DNA of 64,000 bases from Hofstenia miamia (lineage: Eukaryota > Xenacoelomorpha > Acoela > Hofsteniidae). The translations under genes were made by a program, and so were the position numbers. The stretch spans positions 2,808,536 to 2,872,535 of the forward strand of contig CABFPE010000006.1 of the NCBI GenBank assembly GCA_900660155.1. The letters run 5' to 3'. This document shows positions 27,996 to 40,000 of this stretch, piece by piece; the stretch's first letter is position 1; every line of letters starts with the position of its first letter. A model generated the notes under the pieces. It saw only the letters and a program-made list of their open reading frames with translations. It made no database searches and was not told the origin of the DNA.

Positions 27996-28690
27996 CTAAT
28001 TAACCCATAAAAAAATTGGGTCTCTTGGGGGGATTTTTTTTGTTTTTTGTACTTTTGCAAGTCCATAAAGTCTAGCTGGTTGACTTCCTGTGCTGCGAAT
28101 TTTGTTGTAGATTTCAGATGAAATTTTATTATTGTTTCTTAGAGATAGTAACTTCTTGTTAAATTTTTCTTCAATATGCATAAAGTAATTGTTCTTAATT
28201 TTCGAGTCAGGATAAACTTTGCTAAATTTTGATGAGTCATTTAAGATGTTATTCATTTTTTGTAAGCAGGTTTTTTTGTCTAAAATATTTTGAAACATTG
28301 TTTCGGAATTTATTTCTATTTTGAAATTATTAAATGTTGATGGCCAACTCATTTTTAAACCAAATGATAAAGCATCATGGTGTTCTTTTGAAAGTTTGTA
28401 ACTGGATAAATTTAAAACGGTATCAGTAACACAGAAATCTAGTATATCATTACCTTGTTTTTTCTTCATTTTTAGTATTTTATTTGAATGGGTTGCTTTA
28501 ATCTTTGTTAACTGTTTTTTGTTAAGTGTTTCTAAAATTGATTCAACATATTTCTATTTCTAAATGCTGACATAGCATCATCATATTCTTTTTTCAAAAC
28601 AAGTAATTTTCTTCTAGCATCTTTATGAATTGCTTTTAATGCCTTTAGTTGTGCTCTTCTAAATTTATAAGAATAATTCCTAAAATTTTG
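27996..28690 (-). mobile_element. Penelope-like element RT fragment
   Basis: This is a fragment of a Penelope-like retroelement, whose RT is related to telomerase and is distinct from LINE and LTR enzymes. The main open piece (28,469-27,996) carries VTDTVLNLSSYKLSKEHHD, then LSFGLKMSWPSTFNNFKIE. Near its end is QPARLYGLAKVQKT, the family's hallmark (P)RLYGLPKVHK block that precedes RPI(V). Upstream, in another frame, are a lysine- and arginine-rich stretch (FRRAQLKALKAIHKDARRK) and the phrase KKEYDDAMSAFRNRN, the usual N-terminal region. One frame change separates the two pieces. The catalytic core and any GIY-YIG endonuclease are missing, cut off just after the hallmark block. Confidence 0.8.
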
Positions 28691-30027
28691 AAGAGTAAAA
28701 AGTATATCAGTATAATGTCAGACATGGAGGTAGTAAATTGTTCAGGAATTCACTACATCCGAAGCACCTACTGTTAACTCAAATTCCTCCTACCCCTAAA
28801 TTCAAGCGAATTAGGAGAATGCAGCAAAAAGAGACTGCGTACATTGAGACGAGCTAATCAATTTATACTCTTTTTAACTATGTTTTATAACAATTGAACA
28901 CGAACATTGTAAATGATTAAATTTATTTTAATGAAAATACTTAGATTCGGGGATGACAACATCACTATTTAAGATGAATATTTTTACCTGGTTTCGTTCT
29001 AAAACAGAATGTATAATTTCAAATCGCATCAAAAAGGTGATTCATTAAAATGTGTGGTATTCGTGGGGATTATTGGATTATTGAAAAAACTAAAGTTTTT
29101 AAAACGAGAATTCTACTTAAAAAATTATAAGGAAACAAATATTACGTTAATTATTCAAATGGAATTTGAGTCCGTGACAACATGAGTCGGAGACGACTAA
29201 ACTTCGTTAGCGATCACAACTTTGGATTGGCATTTGTAACATTTAGCAACAATTCCATTAGAACAAATAAGAATTATTAAAATCAATAGACTAATATTAT
29301 GGACAATTAATGTCAGTATTGTTGGAAAAACAACTCCAATGCCGAACACTTTGTCACTGACCTATAATTACAGAAATGCAAAAGGGAAACAAATATTCAT
29401 GAGAATGTGGAATAGGAATTAACATTGAATTAAGGATTTTGAGTGAATATTAATGTACAAGTAGCATTCAATGGTGACGCACTATCAATGCTAAATAGCA
29501 TCAGATGCAAATTTTTTACAGCAATTTGAAATATAACAAATCATACAAGCATTCATTGTTTCGTGCGAAAATGTTGCCAAATAAACAATGTTTTATGAAT
29601 CATACTCTAGTCTAGAGAAAACTGGATGGTATTGCTAAACGCTATGCAGCAGAATTTTGTGGATTGGTGTGCTATTGTAGTACACTTAAGTTTTGCAATA
29701 CTAAAGAATTTTCATAAAAAATTGTCTAATGAAACTAAGGAATACAAATAACAAAGTACATCGTAAAGTGAGATTTTTAAAATTACCAATACCTATACAC
29801 CATATTAAAAAATGGAATCTTCAAATTTAGAATGTATGATTTTTAAAAGGTAATTCATTTGAGTTTGAATTAGGGCTCCCTTTGGCATCAGAATGAACCA
29901 CGTGGATGTGCTCAAGACTAATAGCTCTTGGATTCGATGTGTTATTTTGTAATTAGTCAGCTTCTATCCCGATATTCGTGGAGTCCTCCAGCCTTCTCCA
30001 TGAATTAAAGACTCAAATCCATCTTTA
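28691..30027. other. Non-coding stretch
   Basis: No gene, ordered repeat or structured RNA is supportable here. Confidence 0.55.
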
Positions 30028-30035
30028 TATATTAA

Positions 30036-30398
30036 CAGGGTTGTAAAAAAGTGCATTTTTTACAAATAAACGTTTTAAGCATTTAAAACAATGTTTTTTG
30101 CTTTTAAACAGACCTAGCTCAGGGTACGAAAATTTTGCTAAAAACACATACTAGCAAACATTGAATTATGATAAACTTATCAACATTCATTTTCGTTTCA
30201 TGTACGTAAACAAAACACAAGTTTACAAGCTTTGCTATTTTTGCGGTAGAAAATCATTTATAAAAGTACAAAAATTTTTTTCCAAACTTTCCTACATAAA
30301 TTTGAAAAAAAACATTAAAAACACTACAAAAAACAGTTGTGTCAAACAGTGTTTAAAACAGGTTTTAAACAGGTCCTGTTTAAAACATGCCAACCCTG
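30036..30398. mobile_element. hAT-type MITE with 8-bp target duplication
   Basis: A 363-bp non-autonomous element runs from CAGGGTTG to CAACCCTG. CAGGGTTGgca-type ends are usual for hAT elements. It is flanked on both sides by the exact 8-mer TATATTAA (30,028-30,035 and 30,399-30,406), the duplication length made by hAT transposases. The terminal match is perfect for 8 bases and loose after that. The inside is AT-rich and non-coding, with several TTTAAAAC-like and TTTTAAAC-like units near both ends that could be transposase-binding sites. It lies just downstream of the last recognised exon of the RhoGEF gene. Confidence 0.85.
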
Positions 30399-30762
30399 TA
30401 TATTAAAGCCTATAATTCCTAAACTTATTGAATCTCGATTCGAAGTCCATATCTTATAATGCAAACTAAATATTTCACGAGTATATGTAACAAGAGTAGA
30501 TAATTAAACAAAAATGTAAGACTTAATATTATAGCGTAGCTTCATTTTTTTAAAATATTGAAATTTCTTAATTCTTGTTAGAAGAGTAAATATAAGAAAC
30601 AATTTCGATTGTGTGTTTTAAAGTTCCATCCAAACACAAAATACAAGATGCTAGTAGGTAATATATGTAAAACATTATGCTACACTGAAGTCGATGTTTG
30701 AAAATTAAACATACAAACACCATAATTTTGACAAATTATTCTGGTGTTTATGAAAATCGTAC

Positions 30763-31040
30763 CTCACAAACTGCAACGTATTGAGGGCGCCATCGTTGTT
30801 TAATATCATCTTTAAATCGAATTGAGCGCGAAATGTCTTGAGAGAAGGCCGAATGCAGTCTATGTCGCACTCTTCCATAAACAATGAGAAGGTCATGCAA
30901 AACCGATTGAGAAACGCGCAAAAACCGTGGGAGCTCTTGCTTTAGTTGAGAATTAAGAGCGACGTAGTTACCCTTGGCTACAGAATATTCCTCTTTTTGT
31001 TCATGTGTTGCGTTTGACGATTTTTCATACTTTGCGGTTA
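30763..31040 (-). CDS. RhoGEF exon 8: BAR C-terminal helix
   Basis: The acceptor is ACGTTTAG|TA, completing a Leu codon with exon 7. It reads EEYSVAKGNYVALNSQLKQE, then LPRFLRVSQSVLHDLLIVYG, the last BAR helices (Y..LN..L..ELP.FL). It ends CAVCEG-like at GAG|GTACGA, phase 0, or reads through four codons to TAA. I see no SH3 exon further down the minus strand within this window. Confidence 0.85.
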
Positions 31041-34000
31041 CTAAACGTAAACTATTTAAAAATTTGCAGCATTTCTTCAGATATTTGAAAGTAAAAATCC
31101 TAAAAAATCAATTTATAAAATACAATGTCCAAGGGTATTGTGATAGAAGTAGTTAAAATATCCAAATTAATATTCATATACAGACAATAAATGAGAACCA
31201 TTGAATCCTTTCCCACATATAACACTAAAAACATGATATTTGTTGAAATCCTATTTTTAACTATAGTTTATATAAATTCAAAAAAAATTGAAATGAAAAC
31301 TTATTTATTTTGGAGACTGGGTTACCAATTACTCTATATGCGTTAATAGTTTGAAATGAAGAAATTATTGGAAATTGTTTTACATCTATGATCTAGAAAA
31401 TAACGTAACGCTAAGTATATAAATTAATTTTATGAATAAATTCCATTATGAATCAATTAAACAAGCTAGCACATATTTTATGCATTTTATGATACATAGA
31501 GAATATAAATAGAATGTTTTGAAATAACAAACTAGTTACAAAATGGCTTGCACATATTTATTAAAAAACTTAAATTCTATGCAGAAACATACTAAAAAAC
31601 ATGCAGTAAAAATAAAATTTATACAATTTTGATGATAAATATATTTTATTTGTATTGATACTTGCTTCATTCGAAAATTTCGAAACAAAATATGCAGTGA
31701 TACTTAACCCCATTTCGACCGGGGAGTCGGCAGAAAGGGTTGCCTCCACAGCACCCCTTCCCTTGCGAAATTAAGTTAGCAAGACTTAAATTGTTTTTCT
31801 AGTTAAACACTTATTATTCCAAAAAGTTAGTATTTTTATTGATAACTAAAACGATAAATTCATTTCCGGACGTGAGGTCAAGATGACATCGAATCATTAT
31901 TTTCTCAATACGTCCAGTTTATCATTGACCACCACCCTGCCAAATATTAGCATTGTTTTTCGAATGTTTACGCATTAGTCAATTTGCTTACGTCAGCACT
32001 CATTATGACGTCAGAGTATCATAACGTCTAATAACTTTGTTCTCTTAGTGATCAACCATATTTAAGCTACAACCCTGCAAAGTTTCGCTGTTTGGTAATG
32101 ATTAGGATGGATTTTATAAAAGGGCGCCCTTGGAATACCTTTCGTTTTTAAAGTGAAAAAAAGCCTGACACAAATAGGATTAATGCCAAGGCAACCAATT
32201 TAGGTTACCCATAGGCATGTCAGTTTTATTGAGAACTAACAATAGAATTTCTTTTTAACAATTATACAATATAAATCTTCAGCTTACTTGTACACCAACG
32301 ATGCATATGTGTAATATAATCCGTAGAAAATAGATTGCAATGATTAACAAAATAAAATTGCAACTTGACAATGATATTTTAAATGAAAAAAATGCAGAAC
32401 AGTAGATTACATCAGTGATGACGACGATTTATTTGTCAAACAAATTGAACAAGGCGTCCCTCGCATTCCCGGTGAACTGCGTTATGAGTCAAATAAGGTT
32501 AGCATTTTAGAAGTTAAAATAGGCAGCGTTCTATACGGAGAAACCGTTAATGAAAGGGACACTTAAATTAAGCAATGAGCACTTAGCTGTGATGTTTGCA
32601 ATATAATATATGCTATAAATTAAAAACAAGGGTGAATGTTTTTTCCACAACAAAGTAATAAAGTAATAATAAAAAAAGAAAAATTGTGAAGCTACTATAG
32701 ACAATAGTTTGATTAATGGTAAATACTTTGTGGCATAGAACTTCATTACTAGGGATATGTGAAAATTTTAACACAAGACATGTAAATCTATGTTTGATTA
32801 ACTTCCTTACCTAAGAAAATGAATGGTTTCTAATATTCTATGACAAAATAATTGTTTGTGTCTAGCTTTACTGCAAGTGCATTCACAAAATGAATTATTT
32901 CAATGAATCAATTTTATTCAGATTTTTACACTATAAATAATTTTGCGGGTTCTAAGGAGAACTCCATTAAATGTAATTCCTATAATATAACTAAAGCTTG
33001 TCTGTATTCTTATATTAATTAAACGCCCATTTTATACCATGCTATTGTAATTAGTGATGGACTTCCCAATAAAATGCAATTTCTATGGGAATTTTCTAAA
33101 AAATGTGAGACCTGATACTGAAAAGCTAATGTCTTAAACTTGTCAAATTCTTTGTGAAACATAAACGCTAACGGATTTGGTAACATTAGGAAAGTATCTG
33201 TCAAGATCTTCAACATAAGCAACATTTAACACCTCGTAGAAAAAATTGATAAATTACGTGATAGGGAATACATACTTTTCAATATTGTAAAAAATTAGTT
33301 CTAAGATATTGTCGCAAGTTCACACGATTTATAGTCTTTGCTAAAGCCCTTTTATCTCTATGGAAACTTCATTTATAGGTAAAAGCAGTTCAACTATCCA
33401 AAAGAATTGTTCCTTTTCCAAGATCATCAAGTTCTGGAGGATAAAATTATACATGCGATAATTAGCCAAATAACAAAAAACCTTGGGATTTTAATTAAAA
33501 ACAACTGTCAATAAGCACAATACTTTCCAATATCAACTACATGCGAATCCTGAAGAAACAAACCTTGATGACCAATTGTATATTTTTTATATTGGTACTG
33601 CTTTTCTATAATCTAGAAAATATGAAAGCCAGTTTTTGAAAAAAACTGTTGTGAGAATTTTGTTTTAGGGGTGAACTGTAGTCCTACGGGGTTTTTAATG
33701 TTATTATTTGTTACTTGTTCAATTTGTGAAAGTATGTGAATGGACCGACTCGGTTGCAAATGTGGATTTATCAAAACTTCAAATTATCGTAGAAACTTTT
33801 TCGACATTTTGAAAAAAATACAGTTTCAGGTACTGTTCGCGAGTGAGTTTTTGTTTGCATTAGTTAGAGTTTATCTAAATCAATGGAGATGTGCAATTAT
33901 AGTCGTAATTTAAGTTACAGTTGATAACTCTAACTCGAAAATGTATATTGGCTCATTATTAAATACCCATTGTCAATGAATTTAGTTTATATTTTCAACC

Positions 34001-37000
34001 TGTGCAATAGTTATTATCCTAAATGCAATTTACAAATCCAAGTGTCACATTCCTAGTAAGGCGTTCGTTCTTTCAAAAAGCCACTTAGAAAAAGTGGACA
34101 TTCAAGCGTTGGTTAAATGCAGCAACATTTTTTTAAAAATATGAGTTAATGGTTTTAGACTAAATATAACTCAAGGTGGAAAAATAAAAGGAAAAAATTA
34201 AAAATAAAAAGAGCAATTTTTTTGAAAAGCACGTGGATATCAAAACAAAACACTTAATATAAGCGAATTGACAAAAGCTAATTGGAGACAAAATGAAGTT
34301 GAGTGTCCGTCACTCATGTTAGAGTATATACATAATCCTTGAATATTGAATGGATAATAGCATACTTTCCAGAAAATTAATATGATAGTTACTAGTATAC
34401 CGAAACTACAAAATATTAAAATCCTGGAGAAATTAAAGATATGTCGAAAATGCAAGTGTCAGTCGGCATGTGTACACATTTAGGCCAGGTTTTTATCAAT
34501 ACTATTAAATTATATTAGGGAATTGATCCAAAAAGATACTCTAAAACTAAAGCATTAACTAAGTACTTGTTTCTTCCCAAATACAATCATTCAACACGCT
34601 TTGGAAATTTTTAGTGGAGTCTTTCACTGTGTTGTACTCAGAAGGAAAAGAGTGCTTAATTCGTCTCAAGTTAACCCGATCTTACTCGGCCTTTTTTGTA
34701 GCAGTTATTCCTGAGGGGCCGATTTGCCCCCTCCCATAAATTAGGTTATGTATCAAATTTACTAAATTTATCATTATTGACACAAAATGTTAAAAATATT
34801 ACTAAATAGGAATGAAGAGAAAGGCCCATAATGCAAATAAAACATAAAAAACACTTAATTATAATTTTGCATTGAAAATTATATATTGGTTTACAATTTA
34901 TAACCCTTACATACAAAATTGTTATTTTTGAAACTGTCAAGAAATGTCAGTGTTTCATGGACTTTTTTTGAAATTGCTATAAATTTTAAACCCTGATCCT
35001 ATCTGCATATTTTTTCGTCAAAAGTTGCAGACCAAATTAAAGAAAATAGTCATGGAAGGATAGTTTATTTAAAAAACGGTCTTCGAGATATATCTAAAAA
35101 TAAGGAAAGGGTGTCAAATCGCCCCCATCAGGTAAGATAGGGTTAAGGCATTAATTCACGCAATTGTCAACACCATTTTGAACCACTTCCCTTTAGCATT
35201 TTGAATTTGAAAAGAACCATCGTATAAATGAGGTATGCAAATCCTAAATTCTATTTGAGTCCACTTAATAAATACACAGATATATTTTGGTTTATTTCAT
35301 ATTCATTACGGATAATATCGTTTTCAAATTGTCATGTTGATGCTTTTATGTTGTTTGTCTACAAAATGGAAATTCTTAGTGAACTTAGATTAGCCACCAG
35401 ACCTCAAAATTCTGTGATTTCTATAACAATTTGACTGCCCTCAGGTATTGAACTTTTACTGTGGTGACAAATTATAGTAAATTATAATGAAATTTGACAC
35501 CAGTGTTGTTCAACGAATATTGTTAGCATTTTATCTCTCTACAAGTCTTCACTTGTTTCCGCCTACAAACTAATACCTTTAATGTGTTTCAGTGTAAAAT
35601 TATATTATTTCAATAAAACAAAAATATATCCGTGTATTTAAAAATGTATAAAATATATGAAATTATATTCGAGTCAACCAATCAGCACTCTGTGGATTAA
35701 AAATGGCTTCTTCGTGTAAAAAATTTAATGTCAATTAAATTATCCATCAATTAAGAAAGTGTTTCTAAAAAGCGATTCTTTGTTTCAAAAATGAAGCATC
35801 TTTCTATAAATATATGGTGTTGAATAAAATAAATCTAAAACCGCATTCAATATGAATTTCGAATCATTAAAGGTTGGATTGTATTATTTGAATTATATGG
35901 CAAGACCAACAAATGATATTTGTAAAGTGTACACATATGTGTACATATATAATTGAGGAAAACTAAAAATATGTGAAATTAAAATAAAAATATACATCTC
36001 TCAAAGTCGAGAAGTTTATGCTCTCTTTTTGCAATCAATTTAAAAGGACCATCGAACATTGGTAAGAGAATGTTGAGAGGACTTATCATCTTCGACTCCA
36101 TTTCGATAGAAAAATCTTGCGTTAGAGATGACAACACTTTCACAGCATTTATTAAAGTCCGCACAGTAGAGGTAGGCACTGCAGGATCTTGAATCTGTTT
36201 CATCGTATCAACAAGATAGCGAAATGATTCCAAGTACTCGGACATTAGAGTGATTGTACTCAAGCAACGGGTGATCAATTGCTTAACCATTTTATGCTAA
36301 GTACAAAAAAATTAAAAATGAAAGCATATACGCAGTTAACGTACACATGTAAGAAAATTTTAACACCCAATAAATTATAATACTTAAAGAATACAATCAA
36401 AATGTTATATTTTGAAAAAGTCCATTTCTAAGAGGGAAGCACAACTGCAATTCAGATGAAAAGAAGATCAGAAATAAACGATTATTATATTGTTATGTAA
36501 TTAAAATTTTGAAAACACCGGACTGCCATTTCTTAACATTATATTGTTGACAATACATAATTAAAAAACTCATAAAAGTTTACTTTGATCATTTTAAAGC
36601 CGATATTGGACAGGACAATTGTCCTAAAAAATATCTATCGGGGTGTTTGCGTATTTCAACTGATCAATTTGCAGACGGTTTAAAGCAGTTCCAGGACCAA
36701 ATTAAAGCAATTTCCAGACAGTAAAGGGTGCCCACCTTAAATTTTAGATTTCCATCCAATTTCAAACTGAACTCAAATTCTTTTCAGTCCATAAATACAC
36801 ATGCAGTGTGTTGGAAAATAAATTGTCATTTTAATCCCAATCACTATGAATGACTGATGTAAAAACTTTCAAATCTATATGAAATAGACAGTGACATGCA
36901 TTTAGTAAGACAAGTGGATGCAACCACAAAAATGAATACATCGAGACAAACAATAAATTCCACGCAATAACGGCAGATACACACAATAAGGCTATAGCTG

Positions 37001-40000
37001 TAAGCATTTTTAGTTTCTGAACTAAAACGTTACTGTTGGTCAGAGTACGTGCGTCAAAAGCAAAACAACAAATCCATGGATTTGAGTTATATTATAGAAT
37101 AGAAAATTCTATTTTAAATAATTCATTAAATAAAAACATCGTTTTTACCATCCAGGATAAACTGTATAACAACTTGATAAGTCAAAATAAGGTCAACATT
37201 TCTTAAAAATTATTTCTAGGTAAAAATTTACACTTTTCGCTTAAAAAGTCCATTTTTGCGGTAAAATTTGTAACTTTTCTTCGCAGTGATTCTCATATAT
37301 GTTTTTACGCAGCGGTAACATGTGGCAATCGTAAATTGTTTTCATACCGTTCGCTATCACTACAATAATTGACCACTGTTTCTTTGTTAAGCCCTCTCTA
37401 CTTTAATTTTTATGCTGCTTGCGTGTGTTTTATTTGTTTTCAAACCGTTCGCTATCACTACACTAATTGCTCACTGATCATTTGTTAAGCCCTCTCTACT
37501 TTAATTTCTACGCTACTCTCGTGTGTTTTATTTGATTTCTGCGTCACTTGAACCATTATTGCAGTCGACCGTGTTTTCAGGCCAGCAGTATGCAAAAGAA
37601 AACTTTGGAGAGACACAAGGCTTTCATGTACGCAAGCAAATATCCATCTGAATTCACTGTTAGTCTGATCGGTTTGCTGTACTGTCAACTTTTTGAGAAA
37701 AATGTTACGTGCAACAAATCGTTCATGGTTGAAAGTCAGAGGGCATCAGCTAAGTATCAAGGAAAACTTCCATTAGCAAGTAGCCAGACCAGACAAACTT
37801 TATTCAGTTTTCTCGTAAAGCGAATTGGATGAGCTGTTTGTGCAATCGTTATTGAAAATGGACATGCCGCTTAACAAAGCCAAGCATCCTTCCATGATCA
37901 AGCGTTTTGAAGCATGTGGAAAGAATATTCTATCGGTTTCTCAGTGTGGCATTCTAACAAAATCAGTTGCCGAGAAGAAAATGGAGACAATTCAAGCCAA
38001 ACTGGAAGGTAAGAAAATTTTTATCGTTGTCAATGAGACTTTTACCAAACATGTCGAATTGCTAATCGTTTTGGCAGGTGATCTAGCTGTTCCAAGGACA
38101 ACTTACCTCATACTATGCAGGAGTGTGGTGGACGTAGTCAACAGCGATACAATGGTGCGCGTTCTTGACGATGCAGTTTGGCTTCTAAAAACTGATTGTG
38201 AAAATGTCATGCTGCTACTCTCAGATTCAACAAGATACGTGAGCCAGCAGGCACACACTAAAAGTCATGTATCCCTTTCTTCGACATGTTACATGCACAG
38301 CCCATCTCGTTCGCAACTGTGCAGCAATAGTTTGCGCAGCCTTTCCAAAGGTTAATGACCTTATTGCACGGGTAAAAGCCTCACCGACAAAGAACAAAAC
38401 TCGTGCAGCAAAATTTTCAGAAATCGGAAAGCGCCCACAGCCATTTGTTACTCGTTGGGGGACATGGCTTGAGACGGCTTCATAGTACGCAGAAAACTTT
38501 CAAATAGTTAAAAACATTGTGAATGTATTTGAAGAAGATGGTACCATCGTTTCTCTTGCGAAAACTGCTGTGAATAACCCGGGTGCTATGGCAGAGTTGA
38601 TCGGCATTCAGAAGTACTTTGGTTTAATTACTCTGGTGAAGTCAGAATCTGCATCCATTCCGAATTCCTGGAACAAACTGCATACATTTCTAAACTCACT
38701 ATCTGCTGACACTGATGCAGCCAATCTTGACCATATCCAACAAAACGTCTGGAAGAGGCTTCAGACATGAAAGAGATTTTTGAAGGATCCGGCATATTGA
38801 ATCCAATTGACTAATATCTGCTGCAGGAAGCGCAGCGTTCTAGTGCATCTGTAGAACGGGCATTTTCAATGATAAAGAATTTGCTGGCCGACAATCGCAA
38901 CTTCAATTCGCAAAACGTTCATCTCTATATCGGAGCTTATTACAATAGTTTAATTTAGATAAGATCTTTTGTACCAATTTTTAATTGACTTTTCTACCTT
39001 TCTTTATAACGTTTTTTTAACGGCACTTCAATTTTAAGGTCAAAATTTTTGGTCAAAATGTGTCATTTTTAGTTCAAAATAATGAGATTTTAAGTTCAAA
39101 GTTTGTTCGCGCTAGTAATGAGCAAAAAAGCAAGGGGTGCCCTTGTTGTTATTGCACCGTTGCTAAGCAAAATTTGCTGAATTTGATTTTCTCATTTTTT
39201 AATAACATGATCACATTATTATGACATTAGGGCAAGAGAAGTGCTAAAAAATTAATTGCACTACTTTTTGGTGAAATATCATATTGCAGAATTGATTCAA
39301 CTATCGGTAGATAGTTGGTTTCATTTTGCTTTATTAATATACTAACATTTAAATGTGTAAATAATTACTTTAGAGTTGAAACTCGAAAATAATGTAAAAT
39401 AGCGTGTGCTTAACGTAAAAATTATCGTGTTATTGTGTATAACAAACATAATTAAATATACATTGCCTCAAATAGGAAAATGCTTTATAATGTAGGGGTA
39501 ATTACATTAATATTTGTACTAATATAATTGGATTAATTATACTTAGATTTCAGCCATTAGAATAGAGAAATGTTTGTCTGACAGTTTAAACGTTTCGAAA
39601 GCCTATACATGTTTTGCTCTCCTAGTTTATACTGGGTTTGTCAGTATTTTAGTCCTCAACCAAGCATCTAAAGAAATTTAGTGCAATTTTAAACCTGCTA
39701 CAAGTGAAAACGACCAACAATGCGTATTAACCTGTTAGTGGGTATTGAAATCATATAATGTTCATGTTCGAACGTCTTACATTCTGCCAGCGACCGACAT
39801 CATGATGTGGATGCGTAACTTTACTATAGCAGCGCTAGCACTATATGATGTCTTAATGTTTATTGTCTGATCAACGCTGTAATTGACACCATTCGATGTT
39901 TATAAAGTCCAGTGTTATAAATCCGTGCAACTAGTTTCGAATAATAGTGATCACCTGAAAAAAAAATTATGCTAAAGTGATGACACTGTACATGAACATT

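Larger units (their letters stand above)
31041..35995 (-). other. RhoGEF intron 7
   Basis: An intron of about 5 kb between exons 7 and 8. It contains a less AT-rich segment at about 31,700-32,260 and the nested repeat/MITE at 34.5-35.2 kb. I see no other coding signal. Confidence 0.75.

Noticed and set aside
31715-31790. tRNA-like or structured RNA in the G/C-rich piece near 31.72 kb
   Set aside because: I could not fold a cloverleaf or match a known RNA; only composition stands out.
36612-36625. Perfect 14-bp palindrome AGGACAATTGTCCT
   Set aside because: A palindrome this short is expected by chance in 64 kb, and nothing around it suggests an operator or element.
36720-39135. AAGGGTGCCC near 36,725 and AGGGGTGCCC near 39,134 as terminal repeats of the hAT element
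   Set aside because: They lie in the same orientation, not inverted, and have no matching 8-bp flanks.
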